Made by a program: the position numbers and the translations under genes. The notes under the pieces are model-generated. The model saw only the letters and a program-made list of their open reading frames with translations, searched no databases and was not told the DNA's origin. A DNA stretch of 64,000 bases, from assembly GCA_933207985.1 (NCBI GenBank), contig OW240913.1:323588512-323652511 (forward strand), in the 5' to 3' direction. The first letter of the stretch is position 1. Every line of letters starts with the position of its first letter. Shown here piece by piece: positions 54,900 through 64,000 of the stretch. The stretch comes from Pelobates cultripes. Lineage: Eukaryota; Chordata; Amphibia; Anura; Pelobatidae.

Positions 54900-55860
54900 G
54901 GCTCGTTCCAGGACATTACATTGTCCCGGAAGGAAGTTGCCCGGGACAGACCCACAAAATACGGTACTGTCCTGGGTGATCCGGAACACGTTGGCACCCT
55001 AGATTAGAGTGTGCCCAGGCCAATGATAATGACTAGCTCCCCCTAGATCCCTGCAATAAATAAGTGAATGACTCAATAAATTCTCTTTTGTGTAGTGAAA
55101 TTTGAATTATCAATGTAGAAAAAAAGGATTAATCTGTTGCTAGGGAATGGTCATTCACTTTATTTTTTTTAGTAGTTTTACCTTTGTGTTGAAAGTTAGT
55201 CTATCAGAGAGGAGCTGGGGGAGGGGGGGCAAAGAGGGTAAGAGATACACACAAGGTGGCTGGTTGGGTAGACTAAAAAAAAGGGCTGGGGGGAGAGATC
55301 CTAAAAAAGATGCTATGGGGGAGTGACACAGTGGGTCTGGGGAAGGAGCGAATAGACACACACACAAAGGGGTTGGAGGAGAAACAGACACACAAAGTTG
55401 TCAATTTTTTTTGTGGGGAGGGATGGAGGGCAAGTAGCTGATCTCGGTTAGGGTGCAAAATAGTCTTGCACCGGCCCTGGTAGCAGGAGATGTAGGAAGC
55501 TATGTTGTAAAATTCATAGCATGTATGTCATAAAACTGGTGTGTCCAATAGAAAATGTCTAAGATTAAACAGGTTTTTGCACCAGCAAAATACTGCTTCC
55601 ATAATAGTCTATATAATTTAAAAATGTAAAAATATATACTTAGAGAAGTTATTGCAATATCACTCTTAACAATATCTTAGGAATGAGTAGTCTCACTGTA
55701 CTCTAGTCAGTTGTAGTTTAAATATATTTATGCACAATAATAAATTAATAGCATTACTACATATATCTCTAAGTTATCTTGCAAATTTGAATAATGTTAT
55801 AGTTGTACAGATAATAGTTAGCATTGCAAACATGACAGACGCCAACAATGTTCTTTCTCT
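54900..55860. other. Unassigned; purine-rich tract and repeat end
   Basis: A G/A-rich tract covers 55,200-55,440. On the minus strand CAGGGCCGGTGCAAGACTA near 55,479-55,461 looks like a DNA-transposon end of a type also seen at 23,437. No gene visible. Confidence 0.35.
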
Positions 55861-55874
55861 GTTCTCCCATATAG

Positions 55875-56165
55875 GCACTGATGGTACAGAGGTTACCATC
55901 ATACAGAGGAGGGTACCATCATCACCCTCACAGAATGGATCCTGGTTCCATGGAGCAGACATCAGTGGCCGAAAACACACCATATCTTCCTCTACAGATG
56001 GCTGCACTGTATGAGACTCTCCAGGCTTACCAAGCCCAACTAGATAGGTCCTTCAAGCAGGATAGGGAGACAGAGTGAACAGTTAGAGAATGTAAATACT
56101 GAGGTACACTCCATGTCAAATATTTTGAGTGAGAGCTTTAGGCAATTCACAGCATCAATGGTCTA
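55875..56165 (+). pseudogene. Coiled-coil protein relic (Harbinger accessory-like)
   Basis: After CTCCCATATAG (55,864-55,874) short frames read GTDGTEVTIIQRRVPSSPSQ, EQTSVAENTPYLPLQMAALY and ETLQAYQAQLDRSFKQDRET, then in another frame MSNILSESFRQFTASMVYLE. The last pieces look like the amphipathic C-terminal helix of Myb-like partner proteins of Harbinger elements. Frames change at least twice. It leads directly into repeat copy B. Confidence 0.4.
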
Positions 56166-56935
56166 TTTGGAAAGTCATGTGCTTTATGGAGATATGGGAG
56201 GAAAAGCGCCTTTTTCACAATTTGGACATAACCATTGATGCTCTGGATGACCTAATTTGGAAACAACATGCGCAGTCTTCACAGAAGGTATGATGACGAA
56301 TAGATATCTGCGGTAGAATGCATTCAGATTTTTATTCCTCATTATCCGCAATGTGAACACAACTGATGATGTTCATAGGTTCTGAAATTATATTATGTTT
56401 CTTCTGGTTTTTCCAATATCCACCCCCCAAAAAAATATATTGCTGCATTCTCCTCTGGATGACTTCACGCATCAATGGTCTCTTTGGAAAGTCATGTGCA
56501 GCGCTTATTGGAGATAAGGGAGGAAAAGTGCATTTTAATGTGCTCCCAAGCTGCCCACAATGTGCTCCGATGTTTATTCCTCATTATCATCCATAATGTG
56601 AACACAACTGGCACTTCATTTTCTTCTGGTTTTTCCTATGCTTCTACTCTAAAGTATATTTGCTGCATTTTTCACTGGGCATTATCCTCTCAGGCCTGCC
56701 CTGACAACCTGGGTTGCCTCTGATTTCTCCCACTTGCACTTATACCTTTATAGTTAATACCACTTCTATCTCTATTTTTCTTTATAATGTTTAAATGTTG
56801 AGAAACATTTTTGATAAGATTTTTAGTGATTGTTGCTCATTGGTGTTGTATAGTAAATGCATTTTATTTCTAATATGTGTAATATCAGACTAGAAGTGAT
56901 GTTCAACATATATAGAAGGCTGAGCCTGTGGTTGA
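56080..56935 (+). repeat. Unnamed repeat, copy B
   Basis: Alignable with copy A (51,005-51,600). The word ATCAATGGTCT...AAGTCATGTGC occurs twice here (56,154 and 56,472), so this copy has an internal duplication of about 318 bases. Ends near GATGTTCAACATATATAG. Confidence 0.7.
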
Positions 56936-57240
56936 AGCATGGAATTGTGGGAGGGGTTAGTTTGCCTATAAATATACAGGCTTCCCCTTCCTCTGTGCTG
57001 TTGCTGCCTGGTTAAGATCAACATCCAGTTCAAATGGCATCAACACAAACTGCCTAAACTCCAAACAAGCTGGTCTTGGCCTAGTGTGGCCCAAGCAAGT
57101 ATTCATTTTACCTCACTAACTACTAATGCAAATTTTAAATTTACATTTTTTTTCCAACCCCTTCCCTGCAGCATGATCAATGTACTGTAGAGAGGGCTCT
57201 CTGACCAGTCTGACATTTGTGGGGGGTTATTTCTATAAAT

Positions 57241-57241
57241 A

Positions 57242-57311
<70 letters not shown>
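57241..57311. repeat. (AAT)n, A-run and (TA)n tract
   Basis: Simple repeat directly left of the hairpin element: AATAAT units, 14 or so A, then about 14 TA units. Confidence 0.9.
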
Positions 57312-57314
<3 letters not shown>

Positions 57315-57382
57315 CAAGAGGGCTGCACTCACCTGAACATGCTTACATTATTGGGTGCCGCTGGGGCCAAAATATACAAAAT

Positions 57383-57978
57383 ACAGAATCCAGCGCACTC
57401 GCTTATTCACTTAACAATGATTTCAAATCTTAGAGATTGTAATAGTTTTATATAAAAACACCTCACCTAGGCAAAAAATAATGAGGGTTTAGTTACATTA
57501 TATGATCATATATTGCATAAGCCTGCCACAACGTCAATTTACCCCATTCTTAGCAGGTCCTACACTAGCAGCCTAATGCTTGCTCTTATGAGATTAATCC
57601 ACTTACTTGGGAAATACTTCCTTACTGGGACTCTCTTCAAGTCAAGGCTAAATAGGGCCAACTCCTTGGTTTTGCACCCCTCCCTGTCAAAGGTGCTTCA
57701 TTCCACCCTATTTAGCCTTGACTTGCAGAGAGTCCCAGTAAGGAAGTATTTCCCAAGTAAGTGGATTAATCTCTTAAGAGCAAGCATTAGGCTGCTAGTG
57801 TAGGACCTGCCAAGAATGGGGTAAATTGACGTTGTGGCAGGCTTATGCAATATATGATCATATAATGTAACTAAACCCCCATTATTTTTTGCCTAGGTGA
57901 GGTGTTTTTAAATAAAACTTTTACAATCTCTAAGATTTGAAATCATTGTTAAGTGAATAAGTGAGTGCGCTGGATTCT

Positions 57979-57980
<2 letters not shown>
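57383..57980. mobile_element. Large hairpin element inside (TA)n
   Basis: Left arm 57383-57657 and right arm 57706-57980 are near-perfect reverse complements of about 275 bp with a 48-base loop. Outer ends are ACAGAATCCAGCGCACTC and GAGTGCGCTGGATTCTGT. Only a handful of differences exist. (TA)n tracts lie on both sides (57,283-57,311 and 57,983-58,052), the left one 71 bases away. No coding capacity is seen; the 57,513-57,803 frame is a product of the palindrome. Confidence 0.85.

Positions 57981-57982
<2 letters not shown>

Positions 57983-58052
<70 letters not shown>
57983..58052. repeat. (TA)n microsatellite, about 35 units
   Basis: Uninterrupted TA run immediately after the right arm of the hairpin. 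Confidence 0.95.
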
Positions 58053-58054
<2 letters not shown>

Positions 58055-58212
58055 ATCCCTTTTTAGTACTGATCGCAGCTGTTTGAACTGCGATCAGTAA
58101 TTTTATTTTCATTTTTGAGTTTTTGTGGGTGGAAGTGAGAATTGGGGGTGGATGTGAGTAGTGTGTTAGACAAGTAGTCAAAGTAAATTACACCTTTAGT
58201 TACTGCGTGGCA

Positions 58213-59086
58213 TGACTCCCCCAATAATAGCAAGCATAAGTCGGAGGAGGCAAACACTCTTCTGGTAGACTTTTATAGTGACACTATTGCAGACAGTGAC
58301 TATCATAGTCTCTGACACTGACCCCACAAGTGCTGGTGCCTCACTACATCTACAAGAGGAAGTTTAGGAGGCCCACCGCTAGAGGTAAACTGGGCACCCC
58401 CAAACCTGACTGCCCCAGAAATACCTCCATTCACTGCTACACCATGCATCACAGTAACAGTGTATGATTTTGAGCCAATTAACTAATTTGAGCTGTTTAT
58501 GTCAGACAACATAATTGAGATTATGGTTGAGAAAACAAACCTGTTTGCCAACCAATACCTTAATGTAAATCTAGGAACACATCATACAAAGAAAATGTGG
58601 CAACCCACTGATGTTGCAGAGATGAAAAGATTTTAGGCTTTAACCCTGGTAATGGGTATTGTCCATTAGCCCAGTATCAGGTCCTACTGGCACAAGCACC
58701 TGGCTACACATCTTTTCCCAGAGGTTATGAAGAGGGATCGCTACCTGCAACTACTGCAATTTCTTCAATTTAACGATAACACACTGTGCCCCCTTAGAAA
58801 AGACCCATTGTTTGACAGGCTGTACAAAATCTGGCTCCTTATCCAAATCCTGTCTCACAAGTTTTCAGAAAACTCTGCTCTCAAAAAAAACCCATTTACA
58901 TTGAAGAATCCATGATGAAATTTAAAGGTAGACTGCTTTTCATGCAACCTATATCATCGAGGCTGTTTACAATGCACGATGAAGAACAGTGCCAGTGTCT
59001 GCCAGAGGAAGAACTGAGCAGCTGGAAAAACTGTGCATTGTAGATTGAAGCAAGTTTTTAGGGGGAGTAGACATGGCTGATCAATA
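58213..59086 (+). pseudogene. piggyBac transposase relic (PGBD-like)
   Basis: Frames in sequence give an N-terminal acidic part (RRRQTLLVDFYSDTIADSD), FELFMSDNIIEIMVEKTNLF, ANQYLNVNLGTHHTKKMWQP, then MKRDRYLQLLQFLQFNDNTL and KDPLFDRLYKIWLLIQILSH, then SMMKFKGRLLFMQP-like sequence. These are the conserved piggyBac transposase blocks up to and including the segment around the first catalytic Asp. Near 59,070 GVDMADQ matches the later GGVDxADQ motif, so an internal deletion removed the middle. The hAT-2 element begins directly after. Several stops. Confidence 0.8.
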
Positions 59087-59170
59087 GTGAATAGTTCCCG
59101 GCGAACATCGCTTGTTCGCGTTCGCCACGGATGGCGAACATATGCGCTGTTCGGTCCGCCCCCTTTTCGT
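59087..59170. promoter_or_regulatory. Subterminal GCGAAC/GTTCGC repeats of hAT-2
   Basis: Five or six copies of GCGAAC, GTTCGC or close variants in both orientations in 84 bases. They are likely binding sites for the BED finger of the element's own transposase. Confidence 0.55.
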
Positions 59171-59479
59171 CATCATTGAGTAAACGTTGACCCTGTACCT
59201 CACAGTCAGCAGACACATTCCAGCCAATCAGCAGCAGACTCTCCCTCCCAGACCCTCCCACCTCCTGGACAGCATCCATTTTGCATTCATTGTGAAGCTG
59301 CATTCTTAGTGAGAGGAGGGACAGTGTAGCTGCTGCTGATTTGATAGGGAAATTGATAGCTAGGTTAGTGTATTCAGTGTCCACTACAGTCCTGAAGGAC
59401 TCATCTGATCTCTGCTGTAAGGACAGCACCCCAAAAAGCCCTTTTAGGGCTAGAACATCAGTCTGCTTTTTTTTTCTGT

Positions 59480-60660
59480 GTAATGTAATTGCAGTTGCCT
59501 GCCTGCCAGCCTGTGTGTCAGGCTCACAGCATATACTGTGCCCACTTGCCCAGTGCCACCACTCACTCACTGGTGTCCCAATAGCTTGCATTTAAAAAAA
59601 AAAAAAAAAACATTTTTGACTGTAATATAATAGCAGTCAGTTTCCTTCACGAGTGTGCGTTTCAGGGCCTGCCCAGTGCCACCACTTACTCACTGGTGTC
59701 ACAATAGCTTGCATTTAAAAAAAAACTAAACTTTTTGGACTGTAATATAATAGCAGTCAGTTTCCTTCATGCGTGTGCGTTTCAGGGCCTGCCAGGGCAC
59801 AGTGTCACACCAGTGCAACTCATATCTGGTGTAACAGTAGTGTACATTAAAAAAAAAAAAAACAATTTTGACTGTAATAGATTGAATAGCAGTTAGTTGT
59901 CTGCCAGCGTGTGTGTCAGGCTCACTGTCATGTTACATGATATTGTTTTATTATAATGTACTGTTTCTTTAATGTTCATCTTAAGTTTGTCCCTTGGGCC
60001 ACTCCATAGTTTGCATGCTGCTCCAGGTACTCTGTTCTTTTTCTTTTTTCTGTTCTAGTGTATTCTATGCTGTACATTCATATGTGACTTGTTTCTCTGC
60101 TATCCTGTATGGAAGAATTGTTCTTTTACCTGTCGTAACTGCACATTCTACAGATCATATGACGAATAAACACCGCCAGATCTTCTTACATGTGAGTTGT
60201 GACTGAGTAAACTATCTGGGAATGTGATTTGGTATGGATAATCTCATCAGGGCAATGAGCGCCATGTGCACCTGAAAAAAACACATTCATAGCCTCTGCA
60301 GCGGGTCCAGAATACTCACAGCGTATACTGTGCCCACTTGCCCAGTGCCACCACTCATATCCGGTGTCACAATAGCTTGCATTTAACTAAAAAAAATATT
60401 TTTGGACTGTAATATAATAGCAGTCAGTTTCCTTCGCACGTGTGCGTTTCAGGGCCTGCCAGGGCACAGTGTCACACCAGTGCAACTCATATCTGGTGTA
60501 ACAGTAGTGTACATTTAAAAAAAAATAAAATACAATTTTGACTGTAATAGATTGAATAGCAGTTAGTTGTCTGCAAGCGTGTGTCAGGCCTACAGCGTCT
60601 ACTCTGCCAACTTCTGCCACTGCACAGTGCCACTCATATCTGTTGTCACGGTAGCTTGCA
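59480..60660 (+). repeat. hAT-2 leader tandem repeats, diverged
   Basis: Five to six units, of the same family as 41,156-42,245 (GTGCCACCACTCACTCACTG; ACAATAGCTTGCATTTAA; TAGATTGAATAGCAGTTAG), alternating with a variant containing AGCAGTCAGTTTCCTTC and GTGTGCGTTTCAGGGCCTGC. Split by the insertion at 59,926-60,314. Confidence 0.85.
59926..60314 (+). mobile_element. LTR-like insertion in the array, 389 bp
   Basis: It begins TGTCATGTTACATG and is flanked by CTCAC on both sides (59921-59925 and 60315-60319). Removing it and one CTCAC restores the array sequence CAGGCTCACAGCGTATACTG. An AATAAAC near 60,163 could be a poly(A) signal. The 5-bp duplication and TG start suggest a short solo LTR, but the right end (AGAATA) is not the usual CA. 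Confidence 0.55.
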
Positions 60661-60686
60661 TGCATAGTACCACTAATCGGAAAAAA

Positions 60687-61095
60687 ATGACAGGCAGAGG
60701 CAGGCAACCCCGCAGGGGCCGTCGTAGTTGTGGTGCTGTGATTCCCTTTGGCCCTAGAATAATGCCCAGTGTTCAGAGGCCACGTACCCTGAACTCGAAA
60801 AGTTCTGAGGACATAGTTGACTGGCTAACACAGGACACCCAATCTTCTACAGCTTCCGCTCGGAACCTTGACACACCATCCTCCTCCAGCTTAGCTTCGG
60901 GCACCTCTCAAGTTACCACTCGCCCGCCTGCCGCCATCACCAACACTAGCACCACAGCAGATTCACTTGGTATGTCAGAGGAGTTATTTACACATCAGTT
61001 GGAAGAAATGAGTGATGCGCAACCATTATTGCCAGAGGATGTAGATAACAGGGATATGTCTGTCAGGCAGCATTACACACATGGACGTACGGTGT
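60687..61095 (+). pseudogene. hAT-2 transposase, N-terminal region
   Basis: ATG at 60687 (MTGRGRQPRRGRRSCGAVIP) opens a basic then Ser/Thr-rich, acidic region (LEEMSDAQPLLPEDVDNRD) that runs open to a TGA just after GRTV. The next frame takes over at 61,081, so one frameshift is present. The basic start may be a nuclear localisation signal. Confidence 0.7.
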
Positions 61096-61941
61096 GATGA
61101 TGATGATGATGTTGTACCCGCTGCTGCTTCCTTTGCGGAGTTGTCAGATACAAGTGAAGCGGTTGATGATGACGATGTGTCCGTGGATGTCACGTGGGTG
61201 CCCGCTAGAAGAGAAGAAGAACAGGGGGAAAGTTCAGATGGGGAGACAGAGAAGAGGAGGAGGACGAGACGAATTGGAAGCATTGGGATGTCGTCGCAAG
61301 GAGCTAGTGGCACGGTCAGACAGCATGCATCGGCACCCGGGGTCAGCCCGACAGCACGCCAATCAACGCATGCTGTTGCCACCACCAGAATGCCGTCATT
61401 GCAGAGCTCAGCAGTGTGGCATTTTTTTGTGTCTGCCTCTGACAACAGCGATGCCCTTTGCAACCTGTGCCAAAAGAAAGTGAGTCGTGGGAAGTCCAAC
61501 ACCCACCTAGGTACAACTGCTTTGCGAAGGCACATGATCGCACATCACAAACGTCTATGGGATCAACACATGAGTACAAGCGGCACACAAACTGAAAGCT
61601 GCCATCCTCCTCCTGATCCAGAATCTTCAGCCACGTTAACCACTGCTGTCCTCCTTGCCCCCTCTCAACCATCCGCCCCTCCGTCTCTTGCCTTGAGCAG
61701 TTCCTGCTCATCTGCCCACAGTCAGGTGTCTGTCAAGGACATGTTTGAGCGTAAGAAGCTAATGTCACAAAGTCACCCACTTGCCCGGCATCTGACAGCT
61801 GGCTTGACTGAACTCTTAGCCCGCCAGCTTTTACCATACAAGCTGGTAGAGTCTGAGGCGTTCAAAAAATTTGTAGCTATTGGGACACCGCAGTGGAAGG
61901 TACCCAGCCGAAATTTCTTTCGATTGTGCAAAAGGAAGTAA
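61081..61941 (+). pseudogene. hAT-2 transposase, BED finger and linker
   Basis: This frame carries an acidic stretch (a GAT trinucleotide run encodes DDDDD), then a BED zinc finger: SAVWHFFVSASDNSDALCNL, CQKKVSRGKSNTHLGTTALR and RHMIAHHK, with Cys-x2-Cys and His-x4-His ligands and the aromatic residues in place. A Pro/Ser linker follows, then SVKDMFERKKLMSQSHPLAR, LLARQLLPYKLVESEAFKKF and the VPSRNFF end of the block that precedes the catalytic domain in this hAT group. The frame is open for 287 codons, the best preserved part. It then shifts to the frame at 61,893. Confidence 0.85.
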
Positions 61942-62260
61942 TGGCATGTCTGGCACACAGTGTTGGGGCAAGGGTCCATCTGACCACTGACACCTGGTCT
62001 GCAAAGCATGGTCAGGGCAGGTATATCACCTACACTGCGCATTGGGTAAACCTGCTGACGACTGCCAAGAATGGAATGCGTGGCTCTGCAGGAGTTGGTG
62101 ACACTGCCACGACTTGCAGGCAGTCCTGCTGCCACCTCCTCTACTCCTCCTACTCCATCCTCTTCCATAACCTCCTCGACTGAGTCCTCTTCTGCTGCTG
62201 CGTCTTGCTCCACATAAACGTCACCCCCCCAGCTCCCCAGGTACTATTCCACATCCTGGA
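61893..62260 (+). pseudogene. hAT-2 transposase, start of catalytic domain
   Basis: The frame reads FLSIVQKEVMACLAHSVGAR, VHLTTDTWSAKHGQGRYITY and TAHWVN. TTDTWS carries the first catalytic aspartate. After KNGMRGSAGVGD it goes into a Ser-rich, frame-damaged region (62,100-62,260). Confidence 0.8.
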
Positions 62261-62347
62261 TACGGCAGTGTAACGCCGTCTCGGGGTTGACTTGCCTGAA
62301 AGCAGAGTCACACCGGACCAGCACTCCTGTCCGCCCTGAATGCACAG

Positions 62348-62704
62348 GTGGATCAGTGGCTGACTCCGCACCAACTGGAGATCGGCAAAGTGGTTTGTGA
62401 CAACGGAAGAAATTTGTTGGCGGCATTGCATTTGGGCAAGTTGACACATGTGCCGTGCATGGCACATGTGTGTAATCTGATTGTACAACGCTTTGTTCTT
62501 AAGTACCCAGGCTTACAGGACGTCCTGAAGCAGGCCAGGAAGGTGTGTGGCCATTTCTGGCCTTCCTACACGCCATGGCGCACTTTTCAGATATCCAGCG
62601 GCAAAAAACATGCCAGTGAGGCGCTTGATTTGCGACGGCCCGACACGTTGGAATTCAACACTCCTAATGTTCGACCGCCTGCTCCAACAAGAAAAAGCCG
62701 TTAA
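62348..62704 (+). pseudogene. hAT-2 transposase, second catalytic Asp region
   Basis: Reads WLTPHQLEIGKVVCDNGRNL, LAALHLGKLTHVPCMAHVCN and LIVQRFVLKYPGLQDVLKQA. VCDNGRN corresponds to the VTDNAxN box with the second Asp, and CMAHVCNLIVQ to the C-x2-H region of hAT enzymes. It then reads CGHFWPSYTPWRTFQ and loses frame. Confidence 0.8.
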
Positions 62705-62716
62705 CGAGTATTTTTT

Positions 62717-63487
62717 ATGACCGGGGTGCTAGGAATTTTTTTGCCACGTTACTGGACGCTCATGCGCAATGCCTGTAGGCTCATGCGTCCTTTTGAGGAG
62801 GTGACAAACCTAGTCAGTCGCACCGAAGGCACCATCATACCATTTGTTTTCTTCCTGGAGCGTGCCCTGCGAAGAGTGCTGGATCAGGCCATAGATGAGC
62901 GTGAAGAGGAAGAGTTGTGGTCACCATCACCACCAGAAACAGCCTTATATGCATCGCTTGCTGGACCTGCGGCAACGCTGGAAGAGGATTGTGAGGAAGA
63001 GGAGTCAGAGGAGGAATGTGGCTTTGAGGAGGAGGAGGAGGAAGACCAACCACAACAGGCATCCCAGGGTGCTCGTTGTCACCTATCTGGTACCGGTGGC
63101 GTTGTACGTGGCTGGGGGGAAGAACATACCTTCAGTGAGATCACTGAGGAAGAGGAACAGGACATGAGTAGCTCGGCATCCAACCTTGTGCAAATGGGGT
63201 CTTTCATGCTGTCGTGCCTGTTGAGGGACCCTCGTATAAAAAGTCTGGAGGAGAACGACCTGTACTGGGTGTCCACGCTACTAGACCCCCGGTATAAGCA
63301 GAAAGTGCCTGAAATGTTACCGAATTACGGCAAGTCGGAAAGGATGCAGCAGTTCCAAAATCAATTAAAAAGTATGCTTTACACAGCGTATAAGGGCGAT
63401 GTCGCAGCACAACGGGAATCTAACAGGGGAAGAGGTGAAAGTAATCCTCCCACGCCGGCAAGGACAGCTTTACAGACGTGTTGTTGA
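62717..63487 (+). pseudogene. hAT-2 transposase, insertion domain with acidic loop
   Basis: This is open for 257 codons: LMRPFEEVTNLVSRTEGTII and PFVFFLERALRRVLDQAIDE, followed by a strongly acidic loop (EEDCEEEESEEECGFEEEEE), then LLRDPRIKSLEENDLYWVST, LLDPRYKQKVP. The LLDPRYK box is a standard hAT landmark before the dimerisation domain. Same frame as the previous piece apart from a TAA near 62,702-62,704. Confidence 0.8.
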
Positions 63488-63837
63488 TGGAGGATATACA
63501 GAGCTTTTTAAGTCCTACGCGTCGCCACAGCCCTTCGGGGTCCACCCTCAGAGAACGACTCGACCGACAGGTAGCAGACTACCTCGCCTTAACTGCAGAT
63601 ATTACTCTGAGGAGCGATGAACCCCTTGCCTACTGGGTGTGCAGGCTTGACCTGTGGCCTGAGCTATCCCAATTTGCAATAGAACTTCTGGCCTGCCCCG
63701 CTTCAAGTGTCCTGTCAGAAAGGACCTTCAGTGCAGCAGGAGGTATTGTCACTGAGAAGAGAAGTCGCCTAGGTCAAAAAAGTCTAGATTACCTCACCTT
63801 TATTAAGATGAATGAGGATGGATCCCGAAGGGACTGA
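63478..63837 (+). pseudogene. hAT-2 transposase, C-terminal hATC dimerisation domain
   Basis: The frame gives TLRERLDRQVADYLALTADI, then DEPLAYWVCRLDLWPELSQF, then AIELLACPASSVLSERTFSA and AGGIVTEKRSRLGQKSLDYL. The ACPASSVLSERTFSAAG stretch and R.RL....L..L.F.. ending are the hATC signature with the last catalytic-type Glu. The stop is TGA at 63835-63837. Confidence 0.88.
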
Positions 63838-64000
63838 CAGTGGGCGATATAATCGACTAAAAAAGGCCTGAGGAGAGGGACGTAACAGGGTGTCGCGGCT
63901 GCCGGCCCGCCGCGTGATATTTAAATCCCTAGCTCACCCCAGTACCTTGCCCTGTTGTGGTTTCCTGAGAGTGCTTTATCATTGTGAATCTGATTTCCTG
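63838..64000. other. hAT-2 3' untranslated part
   Basis: GC-rich sequence after the stop. No GCGAAC cluster has appeared by base 64,000, so the right end is not in the window. Confidence 0.4.

Larger units (their letters stand above)
59087..64000 (+). mobile_element. hAT-2: nearly complete BED-finger hAT element
   Basis: The left end (59,087-59,170) is packed with GCGAAC/GTTCGC words, as expected of hAT subterminal repeats. The leader carries the ~140-bp repeat family also found at 41.2-42.2 kb and is interrupted by an LTR-like insertion. The transposase (60,687-63,837) is almost full length but broken by frameshifts. The right end lies beyond the window or is lost. It sits in the piggyBac relic. 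Confidence 0.75.

Noticed and set aside
57513..57803. 96-codon open frame
   Set aside because: It spans the hairpin centre and is a by-product of the palindrome.
61026..61535. 169-codon minus-strand frame
   Set aside because: Antisense to the well supported hAT-2 BED-finger frame.
1..64000. CRISPR arrays, bacterial operons, rRNA or tRNA genes
   Set aside because: None seen; tandem repeats here lack spacer structure and the window is clearly vertebrate.

Overview
This is a vertebrate nuclear window, most probably from a frog or toad (anuran). Only one gene looks intact: the last four coding exons of susd4, on the + strand between 11,103 and 20,561. They encode the final sushi domain, a transmembrane segment and a cytoplasmic tail with LPxY and PPxY motifs. 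Splice sites and phases agree at every junction. The earlier sushi exons and the signal peptide must lie upstream of base 1. The repeat mixture (DIRS with a tyrosine recombinase, Penelope-like elements, L2-like and L1/Tx1-like LINEs, Gypsy, Harbinger, piggyBac, several BED-finger hAT families and many TTAA-flanked MITEs) is typical of amphibians. The species cannot be fixed from the sequence.

Layout. 1-11.1 kb: presumed susd4 intron, with a solo LTR (428-1414), a Penelope-type insertion with a 15-bp target duplication and a hammerhead-like motif (1517-3052), TTAA MITEs (3.3-4.9 kb) and a decayed DIRS1-type element (6.4-10.3 kb). 11.1-21.1 kb: susd4 exons and introns, with an L2 tail lying against one splice donor and a foldback element with a TA target duplication, then the 3' UTR. 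23.4-32.4 kb: a minisatellite, a foldback, an L1/Tx1-like LINE (minus strand) split by a hammerhead-motif element, a decayed Gypsy element and an L2-like LINE. 32.6-40.9 kb: a BED-finger hAT element (hAT-1) carrying a nested 3.5-kb Harbinger element with both of its genes. 40.9-42.25 kb: leader and tandem array of a second hAT family (hAT-2). 42.25-43.4 kb: Penelope-like GIY-YIG endonuclease with a hammerhead-like motif downstream. 43.6-50.1 kb: MITEs, a third hAT fragment and an L2 tail.

50.4-57 kb is the least explained part. It holds two exon-like segments, two copies of an unnamed repeat, and a 1.7-kb broken reading frame (about 51,571-53,272) that matches none of the transposon families here and looks like a viral structural protein relic. 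57.3-58.06 kb is a large hairpin inside (TA)n. 58.2-59.09 kb is a piggyBac relic, interrupted by a nearly complete but frameshifted hAT-2 element that runs to the window end.

Apart from susd4 nearly all coding capacity is transposon-derived and broken. The elements are nested: Harbinger in hAT-1, an LTR-like insertion in the hAT-2 array, hAT-2 in piggyBac, and a hammerhead-motif element in the LINE. This gives a relative order of insertion. All calls come from reading the sequence by eye; no database search was possible.
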